Shown here: one piece after another, positions 39,157 to 47,194 of the stretch
Layout: each line of letters opens with the position of its first letter
How positions within the stretch are numbered: the first letter of the stretch is position 1
Source of the DNA: Petrachloros mirabilis ULC683
GTDB taxonomy: Bacteria; Cyanobacteriota; Cyanobacteriia; Thermosynechococcales; Thermosynechococcaceae
DNA length: 48,412 bases
Reading direction: 5' to 3'
Assembly (NCBI RefSeq): GCF_009939295.1
Contig: NZ_WVIC01000033.1
Coordinates: forward strand, 1-48,412
Notes under the pieces: model-generated
What the model was told of the DNA's origin: nothing
What the model saw: only the letters and a program-made list of their open reading frames with translations
The model's database searches: none
Made by a program: the position numbers and the translations under genes

Positions 39157-40545
39157 TCAGTCTGCGAAGGGTGGTTCATAAACCGGTTCCGGAGGTGGCT
39201 CATAAACCGGTTCCGGGGGCGGCACATCCATGGGAGTATCTGGGGGATCCGCTGGCTCAGGCACCGGCATCACGTCAAGGAGTCCGGAGGTTTCATCGGG
39301 GAAGGGTGCCCCTGAAGGTGGAGAGTCAGTCATAGGGGGGGGCTCCTCAACCGCCTGCTGAGCACGTTCTTGCTCTAGACGCTCCTGGTGACGGCGCTCT
39401 GCCTCAACCGCCTGGCGGGTGGCTTCCTGTCGTTCCCGCTCGGCTCGCAATTCTGCTTCCCAGCGGCGGCGTTCTTCTTGCTGACGCTGAAAGTCAGATC
39501 CGTCCAGCTCAGAGGTGACCCGCACCCGAGCCCCTGCATAGCCCGTATCTGTAGATTCAAACCGCATTCTCTGTAAGGCTTCTTTGGCTTTGCGGTCAAG
39601 CGCTGGATCGCCACTGCCTTGGCGCACACGGATATTAACCGGATTGCCCTGGGCATCAATGTCGTACTCAAATCTTGCCGTTCCCTCAGCCCCCAGGTAA
39701 CGCTCCAAGCTACAGTTACGAACACATTGGGGGCGTTGAGGATTGCGACTCGGGGGGACTGGAGGCGGCGGTGGCGGTGAAGCCGCTGCTGTTGGGGCAG
39801 GTGCAGTTGGGGAAGCTGGAGCAGTACCGGGGCTAAGTTGCTGAGTTCCCAGGCGATTGGGAGTAGCACCGCCAATATTTCGAGGCCGAAATCGGGTCTG
39901 GATAGATGGCTCGTTAGTCGAGCCTGAAGCGGTATTCTGGGTGGAAGCTTGAGCTGGAGGCGCAGGGGATTCACTAGCAGTCTCTGCTTCCGATGTCTCG
40001 GGCGCTTCCGATGTCTCAGGCGCTTCCGATTCCTGGTCAGCCTTGGAAGAGTCTGGCTGATCTTCAGTCACTTCTTCGGGTGCTGTTTCAGAAACGGTTT
40101 CAGAAGCTGTGTCTGAGATGGGTTTTGGCTCTGGTTCTGAGATTGCTTCGGATTCGGGCGGAGCCTCTGGTTCTTCCGGTTGGCTATCGGCATCACTTAC
40201 ATCTGGGGCTGGCACTGACGGCTGGATGGGAGACGGTAAAGCTGCGATGGCCGCAGGACGGTCTTTGACCGTCACAGCTAGCATATCTTCGACCACCGCT
40301 TCCTCTGCCTTCGACTCTATCGGCGCATTGGCTTCAGTGACAGGATCTTCTGGTAGTGGCTCGATCTCAGTCAAAAAAATGATTTCATCCTCAAGTTGAG
40401 GTGGGCTATCCACAGACAGTCCGGGAACCAACAAGAGCGCCAAGATGTGCAGCACCAAAGATCCTGGCAGCACCCAGGCCAGAAAAATCCGCAATGCCTG
40501 GGCTTCAGATTCTCGCTGTTGGATGGCTAGGGCAGAAAAACTCAT
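39157..40545 (-). CDS. tonB: TonB-family protein with extra C-terminal region
   Basis: Energises outer-membrane receptors using the proton-motive force. Of 462 residues: one N-terminal membrane helix (residues 22-42), a long Pro/Glu-rich periplasmic spacer (50-275) with ETSEAPETSEA repeats, then a TonB C-terminal domain at about 278-348 (GTARFEYDIDAQGNPVNIRV, ALDRKAKEALQRMRFES). Unusually a 110-residue tail follows: an Arg/Glu-rich probable coiled coil (354-400) and a Pro-rich end with EPVYEPPPEPVYEPP. ExbB/ExbD are not in the window. Confidence 0.85.
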   Translation of the reverse strand: MSFSALAIQQRESEAQALRIFLAWVLPGSLVLHILALLLVPGLSVDSPPQLEDEIIFLTEIEPLPEDPVTEANAPIESKAEEAVVEDMLAVTVKDRPAAIAALPSPIQPSVPAPDVSDADSQPEEPEAPPESEAISEPEPKPISDTASETVSETAPEEVTEDQPDSSKADQESEAPETSEAPETSEAETASESPAPPAQASTQNTASGSTNEPSIQTRFRPRNIGGATPNRLGTQQLSPGTAPASPTAPAPTAAASPPPPPPVPPSRNPQRPQCVRNCSLERYLGAEGTARFEYDIDAQGNPVNIRVRQGSGDPALDRKAKEALQRMRFESTDTGYAGARVRVTSELDGSDFQRQQEERRRWEAELRAERERQEATRQAVEAERRHQERLEQERAQQAVEEPPPMTDSPPSGAPFPDETSGLLDVMPVPEPADPPDTPMDVPPPEPVYEPPPEPVYEPPFAD

Positions 40546-40786
40546 GACTTCCGATCTTAGTCAAAAAAATGGCAGTTGTTCGAGATTCAGTTGAGAAAAT
40601 TTTGTTTCAAATGCAAAACTCTAAGCTGTGGTAAAGCTAATAAAAGCGATAGCATTCCATACATCAGTTGTGATACCAATTCTCAAATTTGAACCTACGC
40701 ATAAATATCTGAATTGAGTCAACCAGCTGTGCATAAAACGCTCTGCATAAACTCCCGGCTGTCGCCGTCCCCCTTGGCAAGTTACG

Positions 40787-40951
40787 GTGTACACACCTCT
40801 CTAGATAAACCCATTCCACCCTGCATTAGCCCCCCCGACCCCCCAATTCTGGGGGGAGATCAACAAAAACTGGGACTATTTCCCCCCAAACTTGGGGGGC
40901 TAGGGGGGCGAGCGCAAAGATTTTGAATTTTTTCAAGACTTGTGTGTACAC
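40787..40951. mobile_element. GTGTACAC-ended dispersed element, uninterrupted copy
   Basis: A 165-bp unit starting GTGTACACACC and ending TTGTGTGTACAC, matching 17637-17827 along its length but without the 27-bp insertion. It has CCCCCCAATTCTGGGGGG and CCCCCCAAACTTGGGGGG hairpins. It occupies the gene-free 40546-41123 gap; a further partial GGGGGG fragment follows at about 40973-41000. Confidence 0.78.
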
Positions 40952-41123
40952 GATAGCTTTACCAAGGGGGGACTACAGGGGGGTAGTGCAAAGTCTGTAA
41001 ATTCACAAGTCATCTAGGCTCGCTACAGTGCCAAAGATAAAAAGAGTTAACCGTTTAGTTTGGCTGGGGTAAATTGATCGGTGCTTAAATGAGAATAACT
41101 TGCATCAAGAACAACCGTCAATA

Positions 41124-42200
41124 TCAGCCACCAGGCGATGGATGCCGCTGTATTTGCAGAATTGCCCAAATCACCACCGGAGCCCCTAACAGAGCAGTCA
41201 TGGCATTGAGGGGCAATACAGTCTGAGGAACCAGCGTCTGGGCAAACCAATCGGCCCATAGCGCCAGCAGTGCCCCGCAGAGCGTGACCCCAGGTAAGAG
41301 CCAACGGAGATCCGCTGTATTGAGCAGGCGACGGCAGATGTGGGGAACCACCACCCCCAGAAAAGCAATGGGGCCACAAAAGGCGGTCACCACCCCCGAC
41401 AACAGCGAGGAACTGAGCAACACCCCCAACCGCACCTGAGCAGTATTTACCCCCAACCCCATGGCCTGCGCCTCTCCCAGCAACAGTGGATTTAACATCG
41501 CGATTAGAAAATAAGCAATGCCCATCCCTAGCCCAATGAAAGCGCTGAGCCAGGGCAACTGTGCCCAGGTGACCCCGCCAAAGCTGCCAAAAGTCCAGAT
41601 CACATACTGCTGCATCTGCTGAGCGGAACTCATTTGCAGCAAGATGCTCACCAAGGCACTAGTGACATAGCCCAGCATCAGCCCCAGCACCAACAGTGCC
41701 GTAGCACTGCGAACCACCTGTGCCGCCAACACCACCAGCAGTGTGACGATGCTGGCTCCCCCCCAAGCAGCCAGGACGGTTCCCAAATTTCCCCAATGGG
41801 CAAGAATGACCCAATGAGCTAGAGACTGATTGGCCAACACCACCAGCGCCACACCCAGGCTGGCACCCGAGCTAATCCCCAGCACAAACGGCCCCGCTAG
41901 GGGATTGCGAAATAGGGTCTGAAGTTGAAGGCCACTGGTGGCGAGGGCACCTCCGGCTAGCATGGCCGTGATCGCCTTGGGCAGGCGAAATTGCAGAATA
42001 ATGTTGCGCCATTCGGGTTGGGTGGGAGTCCCCCCCCAGAGGGTCGTCCAAATGTCCCCTAGGGGAATGGCCACTGGTCCCTGGGACAAGCTCAACCCTA
42101 GGAGCAGGAACACCCCCAGCATGAGCCCCAACAGGATCAGCCCACGGGTGGTTTGGATTTTCCATCTCTGTGTGAGGTGGGGAAAGTGAATGGGGGTCAT
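41124..42200 (-). CDS. FecCD-family ABC permease of cobalamin-type cluster
   Basis: A 358-residue permease with about ten membrane segments. ILQFRLPKAITAMLAGGALA, NPLAGPFVLGISSGASLGVA and GPIAFLGVVVPHICRRLLN are FecCD motifs. Its start overlaps the upstream binding-protein stop by 4 bases (ATGA). Being in the riboswitch-led cluster, BtuC-type transport of cobalamin is the best guess. No ATPase gene follows. Confidence 0.9.
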   Translation of the reverse strand: MTPIHFPHLTQRWKIQTTRGLILLGLMLGVFLLLGLSLSQGPVAIPLGDIWTTLWGGTPTQPEWRNIILQFRLPKAITAMLAGGALATSGLQLQTLFRNPLAGPFVLGISSGASLGVALVVLANQSLAHWVILAHWGNLGTVLAAWGGASIVTLLVVLAAQVVRSATALLVLGLMLGYVTSALVSILLQMSSAQQMQQYVIWTFGSFGGVTWAQLPWLSAFIGLGMGIAYFLIAMLNPLLLGEAQAMGLGVNTAQVRLGVLLSSSLLSGVVTAFCGPIAFLGVVVPHICRRLLNTADLRWLLPGVTLCGALLALWADWFAQTLVPQTVLPLNAMTALLGAPVVIWAILQIQRHPSPGG

Positions 42201-43417
42201 GGCAGTTTTTGGTAGTACACCCAGTCGTGGTTCGGTAGTTGCTCAGGATGGAAAATTTTCACTAGGTCAGCCAGTACCCAGTGGGGATTGGCGGTGCCGC
42301 TTTCCCAGTAGTCATTGCCACCATGCTCGTTGACCCGGGCAATAGGACTGTAAAGATTGCCCAACTGCCAGGCTAAAAAGTCGCCATAGCGCGGATCAGC
42401 AGCAACCACATCCGCTTGGGTCAGCCAGCGCTGGTCGCCATTGAGCCAGTAGGTGGCCTGAGCGGCGCGGGCATAGACCTGTTCAAAACTAAGAGGGCGG
42501 CTACCGGCGGAGGGGTCATCTGACCACAGATAGTCGGCACCGGCGTCGGCGAGAAACTGCGCCACGTAGCTGTCGCCTCCGGGCACATGCCAGGTGCCGT
42601 TGCGGGCAAAGCCCACAAAAACCGTGGGTCGATGGGTCACCGACTCCACCCGCTGCGCCAGATCCCGATACTGTTGGGCGATCCCGTTGAACTGGTTGGT
42701 GGCTCTGGCCTCCTGGTTAAAAAACAAAGCCATAAACTTCAGCCATTCGGCACGACCCAGGGGAGTGGACTCCATATACTCCGCATTGATGGCCACGGGC
42801 AGCCCCGCCTCCATCAGCTTGGGGTGGGCATCGCGCTCAGGATTGCCGGTGCCAAAGGTGGTCACCAGCTCAGGATCCAGAGCCAGAATCCGCTCCATGT
42901 TCAGGGCGGCATTGCGGCTGACTTCGGTGAGCTGCTGGGCTGCAATTTTGACGATCACCGCTGGGGTATTGATGGTCTGGAAATCGCTGACGCCCACCAG
43001 GGTATCCAGGACGCCCAGTTGCTCCAGGGGCACCAGATGGGTGGTGGAGAGCGCCACCACCGAGCGCACGGGCACCGTCACCACCTGGGCATCTGCAAAC
43101 CCTGGGGGCACGGGGGTGCCACACTGAACCAGCACATATTGAAACTGGGTGGTGGCATCCTGCCAGGGTCGCTGCACTGAGACCACTTTGTAGTGGTTGT
43201 GGTAGGTCACCTGAAAGCCCTGGGCTTCTTCCAGCTTCACCTTGTCGGGGAAATAATCCACCTCCGGGTCAAAGCGCTGGACGCATTCAGGGCGCTCTGC
43301 CCCGGCTAGAGAATCTGGGGAGTCCGCAACAGTTGAGACGGTGCAGGCACAGAGAAGAGCGGCGATCGCACCCAGCCAGACCCCCACCTTATACTGACGG
43401 ATCCTTGGGATAGACAT
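42197..43417 (-). CDS. Substrate-binding lipoprotein of cobalamin-type cluster
   Basis: From ATG at 43417 it has 406 residues. The lipobox LLCAC anchors at Cys25. DTLVGVSDFQTINTP, ILALDPELVTTFGTG and VFVGFARNGTWHVPGGDSYV fit large periplasmic binding proteins for chelates or corrinoids, about 100 residues longer than BtuF. Its start overlaps the preceding [2Fe-2S] gene by 29 bases and its stop overlaps the permease start. Confidence 0.85.
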   Translation of the reverse strand: MSIPRIRQYKVGVWLGAIAALLCACTVSTVADSPDSLAGAERPECVQRFDPEVDYFPDKVKLEEAQGFQVTYHNHYKVVSVQRPWQDATTQFQYVLVQCGTPVPPGFADAQVVTVPVRSVVALSTTHLVPLEQLGVLDTLVGVSDFQTINTPAVIVKIAAQQLTEVSRNAALNMERILALDPELVTTFGTGNPERDAHPKLMEAGLPVAINAEYMESTPLGRAEWLKFMALFFNQEARATNQFNGIAQQYRDLAQRVESVTHRPTVFVGFARNGTWHVPGGDSYVAQFLADAGADYLWSDDPSAGSRPLSFEQVYARAAQATYWLNGDQRWLTQADVVAADPRYGDFLAWQLGNLYSPIARVNEHGGNDYWESGTANPHWVLADLVKIFHPEQLPNHDWVYYQKLP

Positions 43418-44267
43418 GAGCTTGGAGCTTTTTGCCCTGAACAACATGGGTTTGCACAATTTCCTCAGCCACCGCTGGGGTCACCCGCGTATACCAGGTG
43501 CGATCGCCAGAATAAAACACCACCGGCCCCAGCTTGCACACCTCCAAACAGCCCGAGTGAATCACCTCCACATCCAAGCCCTGCTCTGCCACTGCTCCCT
43601 GAAGGGCTTCGTAAACGGGCTGCCACTGACGGGAGGGATAACACCGACCCGACCGACAGACGGATAGGTAAGGCCGCTGCAAAGGATTGGTCTCATAGGG
43701 AATATCGGCCTCCCCCAAGACAAAAATTTGCCGCACCTGGTCGTAGAGCCGCAGCTTCTCTAGATTGGGGCGGTGTTCCGGGAGTAGATCTTCTTCTTCC
43801 CCCACAAAGGGATTGGGGAGAAACAAATTCATCATCCGCTCCCCAGCCCCATTCCAAAACTGAATCCCCCAACTCCGGGCTTGCCCCTGGGCATTCAAGC
43901 GGCGATAGAGTGCCGCCCGATGCACCAAGCGCTTCTGGCGCAGATCAGGAGGGGTATTCCCCAAAGGGCCGCCCTGGTTCTCTTCCAGGCACAGGTGCAT
44001 GTGCCAGCCCTCAGTTACTACAGTCAAATAGCCATCGTAGAGACGAATAATCTTGGGGGCTTGGGTAAACTCCAGCTCCAAAACACTGCCATCTACCATA
44101 TGCCCCAGACCAATCGCTGACCAGTGATCGTGAAACAACCAGTACAGCAGCGGCCCCAGCACCTCAATCGTGGCTGGGAACTCCTCATATTCAATCTGCC
44201 CGCCCCGAGCCAAAGGTTCGGACGTCCGACGATTCAGGGGCGTGACCCGTTGTTGAAATGAACTCAT
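43389..44267 (-). CDS. Protein with C-terminal [2Fe-2S] thioredoxin-like ferredoxin domain
   Basis: 292 residues in two parts. Residues about 200-275 hold four cysteines in the C-X4-C...C-X3-C pattern (Cys204, Cys209, Cys240, Cys244), a thioredoxin-like [2Fe-2S] ferredoxin. The first ~190 residues (FPATIEVLGPLLYWLFHDHW; GWHMHLCLEENQGG; GIQFWNGAGERMMNLF) I do not recognise with certainty. It sits between receptor and binding-protein genes, so it may reduce or handle the imported cofactor in the cytoplasm; no signal peptide is visible. Confidence 0.75.
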   Translation of the reverse strand: MSSFQQRVTPLNRRTSEPLARGGQIEYEEFPATIEVLGPLLYWLFHDHWSAIGLGHMVDGSVLELEFTQAPKIIRLYDGYLTVVTEGWHMHLCLEENQGGPLGNTPPDLRQKRLVHRAALYRRLNAQGQARSWGIQFWNGAGERMMNLFLPNPFVGEEEDLLPEHRPNLEKLRLYDQVRQIFVLGEADIPYETNPLQRPYLSVCRSGRCYPSRQWQPVYEALQGAVAEQGLDVEVIHSGCLEVCKLGPVVFYSGDRTWYTRVTPAVAEEIVQTHVVQGKKLQAHVYPKDPSV

Positions 44268-44285
44268 GATTTGATCTCCTTAAGA

Positions 44286-46529
44286 CTAAAATTGCCAATC
44301 AACCCCGACCCGGATCGTCCGACCCGCATCGGGAAAACCGGCAAACAATTGATAGCGCTTGTTAAACAGGTTGTCTAAGGCCAGATTCAAAGTGGTACGG
44401 GGCAAGATCGGTGCCTGGAGCCGTAGATCTACTGTGGTATAGCCAGGTAAGAACTCAGTATTGAGGTTATCGGTTGGATACGACCCCACAAGGGCATTCA
44501 CCAAGATACCTGCATACCAGCCCTGAGCATTTTCGTAGGACAGACCCGCCCCCAGCTTGTCTGCCCCCACAAAGCGCAGTTCTTTGCCCACCTCATCGGG
44601 GTTAGCCGATTTGCGAATTCTGGGGTCATTGAGGGTATAGTTGACAAACCCATAGAGATTGCGAGCAAACCGCAGATTCAGAGAGGCTTCCAGGCCGCGG
44701 GTGCGCACCTGACCCAAATTTACCCAGGTGCCCGAAATGCCATCCACTGGCGGGGCAATCCGCTGGAAGGTAACCACGTTAGAAATGGTATTTTGAAAGG
44801 CAGTCAACCGCAGCAGGGCAAAGTCGCCAATTTTCTGGTCAATGCCCACATCAAAGCTATTCCCCGTCTCTGGTTTGAGGTCAGGGTTGCCGATGTTGGT
44901 CGGGTTAGCCGAAAACAGGGCATTCAGGGGCGGGGTGCGAAAGTTGCGAATATAGTTGGCTCGCAGGGTCGTATCCCCCAAGATCCACTTCAGCCCCACC
45001 GACGAGGAGAAAGCGCCACCCTTGGCCAGACTACTGAAATCCTGGCGCAGCCCCACCGTGGTGCGCAGATTGGGGGTGATATCCAGGATGTACTGGGCAA
45101 ACAGCGCTCCCTGAGAAATCGTATCCGCATAGTTTTCTCGTTCCTCGTCCGTGAGCAGATTGGTGGTGACATTGCGGGCGCGGGTGTTGCGATAGTCGGC
45201 CCCATAGGTGAGGGTTTGATTGTCAGCCAGTTGCCAGGCATGTTGCACCTGTACCCCCACTGAGCGCTGCCAGGTTTCAAACTGCTGGGGCAGTCGCGGG
45301 GTCAGGGCTTTGATCACCTGGCCATCGGCACCTACAGATAGGGTTTCAGCTTCTGTGGTGCGGTTTTCAAACCGGGTATTGATCCAGTCGGCGTAGACTC
45401 TAGCGCTCAGAACAGAGCGGTTCTCAACATCTAGTTGTTGCCTCCAGCTCAGATCGGCAAGCACCTGATCGGTGAACTTGCGGTTGTTGTCAGTGAGGGC
45501 ATTGAAAAAGCCCTGGCCAAAAATGGGATCGGGAATGGGGACGCCCCCCGGCACGCCCTGGCGCTTGGGCAGGTACAACACGTTCAGGCTGAGCTTGGCT
45601 CGGGGATTGATCTCGACATCTACCCGACCGCGCAAATTATTAGACAGGGTGTCATTGTTGCGGCGCTTGTCGGCAAAATTGGCTTCAGGAATCGAAAAGC
45701 GATACTCATTGTTCGCCTGGATGCGGGTGTAGTTGAGCAAAGCCGAGACCCCATCTACCTTGCCCCCTAGGCTGACCCGTTGCTCGTTGTAGCCCAGGTT
45801 GCCCCCACTGACGCCCAGGCTGCCGCCGAAGCGCTCTTGGGGGCCGGTGGTAATGATATTGATGATGCCGCCTAGGGCATCTGAACCGTAGAAGGTTGAC
45901 CCCCCGCCGGGCAAAACTTCCACCTGCTGCACAATGTCAGTAGGGATTTCCGAAAGATCAAATCCCCCTGCCCCCAGGTTGTTGATGGGACGGCCATCCA
46001 GCAAGATCAGCACCTGACCCGTATTGGCTCCACGCATGAATTGACCACTGAGGGCATTGACTTCGGTGCCGACGGTGCCCGCCCCCAAGATGCCGGGCAA
46101 AAAGCGCAGAGCTTCCCGGACATTGCGCGCGCCCTGGGCTTTGATTTCCTCCTGGGTAATTACATAGGCCGGTCGGGTAGCATCCCGGAGCGTACCTTCC
46201 TGACGAAAGGGTGAAAAAATGGGGCGATCTAACACCCGACCGGTGACGGTGAGTTCTTCTTCGGGCTCTTCGGCCAGGCTATCGAGCGGCTCTGTGGTTG
46301 TGCTCTCGCTCTCTTCGCCCGGCTCCGCTTTGGCGTCCAGACCCAATGTATCTAAGGGCGGTTCAGCTTCAAAAGGGGCTTGCGTGTCCAGTGCCTCTGG
46401 CGTGGGTGCTGGCTCTTCTACCAGCGGGACTTGAGCCAGCGCGGAGGCATCCTGGAGAGGCAAGATGCCTCCCAAGAGTAGCCCTGAAAGTAGGCCATGG
46501 CAGGTGCCGTGACCCCAAGGTTTGGTCAT
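44286..46529 (-). CDS. btuB: TonB-dependent receptor, BtuB-like
   Basis: Outer-membrane receptor, 747 residues from the ATG at 46529, chosen because TTGGAGAAC precedes it well; a TTG at 46544 is the alternative. After the signal peptide comes an acidic linker, a TonB-box-like EEELTVTGR, and the plug (ALRFLPGILGAGTVGTEVNA; LILLDGRPINNLGAGG; FYGSDALGGIINI). The barrel ends in Phe (GVDWQF). An upstream cobalamin riboswitch argues for corrinoid uptake; a Zur-type operator in the same leader argues for zinc control as well. Confidence 0.85.
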   Translation of the reverse strand: MTKPWGHGTCHGLLSGLLLGGILPLQDASALAQVPLVEEPAPTPEALDTQAPFEAEPPLDTLGLDAKAEPGEESESTTTEPLDSLAEEPEEELTVTGRVLDRPIFSPFRQEGTLRDATRPAYVITQEEIKAQGARNVREALRFLPGILGAGTVGTEVNALSGQFMRGANTGQVLILLDGRPINNLGAGGFDLSEIPTDIVQQVEVLPGGGSTFYGSDALGGIINIITTGPQERFGGSLGVSGGNLGYNEQRVSLGGKVDGVSALLNYTRIQANNEYRFSIPEANFADKRRNNDTLSNNLRGRVDVEINPRAKLSLNVLYLPKRQGVPGGVPIPDPIFGQGFFNALTDNNRKFTDQVLADLSWRQQLDVENRSVLSARVYADWINTRFENRTTEAETLSVGADGQVIKALTPRLPQQFETWQRSVGVQVQHAWQLADNQTLTYGADYRNTRARNVTTNLLTDEERENYADTISQGALFAQYILDITPNLRTTVGLRQDFSSLAKGGAFSSSVGLKWILGDTTLRANYIRNFRTPPLNALFSANPTNIGNPDLKPETGNSFDVGIDQKIGDFALLRLTAFQNTISNVVTFQRIAPPVDGISGTWVNLGQVRTRGLEASLNLRFARNLYGFVNYTLNDPRIRKSANPDEVGKELRFVGADKLGAGLSYENAQGWYAGILVNALVGSYPTDNLNTEFLPGYTTVDLRLQAPILPRTTLNLALDNLFNKRYQLFAGFPDAGRTIRVGVDWQF

Positions 46530-46611
46530 GCTTGAGTTCTCCAATCCGAATCTGTTCAGCAGAGCAACTAACGTCAGGCGGCTAAAGGCGAGTTGTGTGA
46601 TTAGCTTAACA

Positions 46612-46633
46612 GAGAATGATAATCATTATCACA
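46612..46633. promoter_or_regulatory. Zur/Fur-type operator 4, upstream of BtuB-like receptor
   Basis: GAGAATGATAATCATTATCA contains TGATAATCATTATCA, an exact match to the 7-1-7 Zur motif, and 18 of 19 to the Fur box. It lies about 83 bp before the receptor start and 262 bp downstream of the riboswitch core, so a second promoter here is likely. Confidence 0.8.
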
Positions 46634-46894
46634 AAAATATAAAGCCTAAGGCAGGCTGGCCTGCTGGTCATGCTGCAAAGCGCGATAGCTATCCAACCTG
46701 GAATTCTGGAAGCCAGGGTACTCAAAGAACCACCCTCAGAAGAGGGCTGAATCCGATTAATGGCAGAGTCTAAGCTAGCCTTGGCGCAGCGGGAAAGGCT
46801 TTATCCCCAGTCTGGAGCAGGGAATGGGACTGGGATTGGGTTGAAAAAGGCAAAACTGGTGTTCATCCGTACCTCGCAGACGAAAATAATGGGT

Positions 46895-47050
<156 letters not shown>

Positions 47051-47194
47051 CCTAAGGGAGATAGATAATGGCAAAGACAGCATCTGCCAGGTGATCCATC
47101 CGTAGGCAAAGGCCAGCGTGAGCAGGGTGAGCGTCAGGCCAAACCGCAAGTGGGTTCCAGAGGAATGACTGCCAGATCCCAAACTTGCATTGAG

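Noticed and set aside
46812-46842. Intrinsic terminator after the cobalamin riboswitch
   Set aside because: The stem CCCAGTC/GACTGGG is plausible but is not followed by a U-run, so it is mentioned only as a possible expression platform.
47051-47194. Small membrane protein upstream of the riboswitch (RFGLTLTLLTLAFAYGW)
   Set aside because: A hydrophobic stretch is readable, but no start with a ribosome site and no family are evident; it may be the remnant of a transporter gene.
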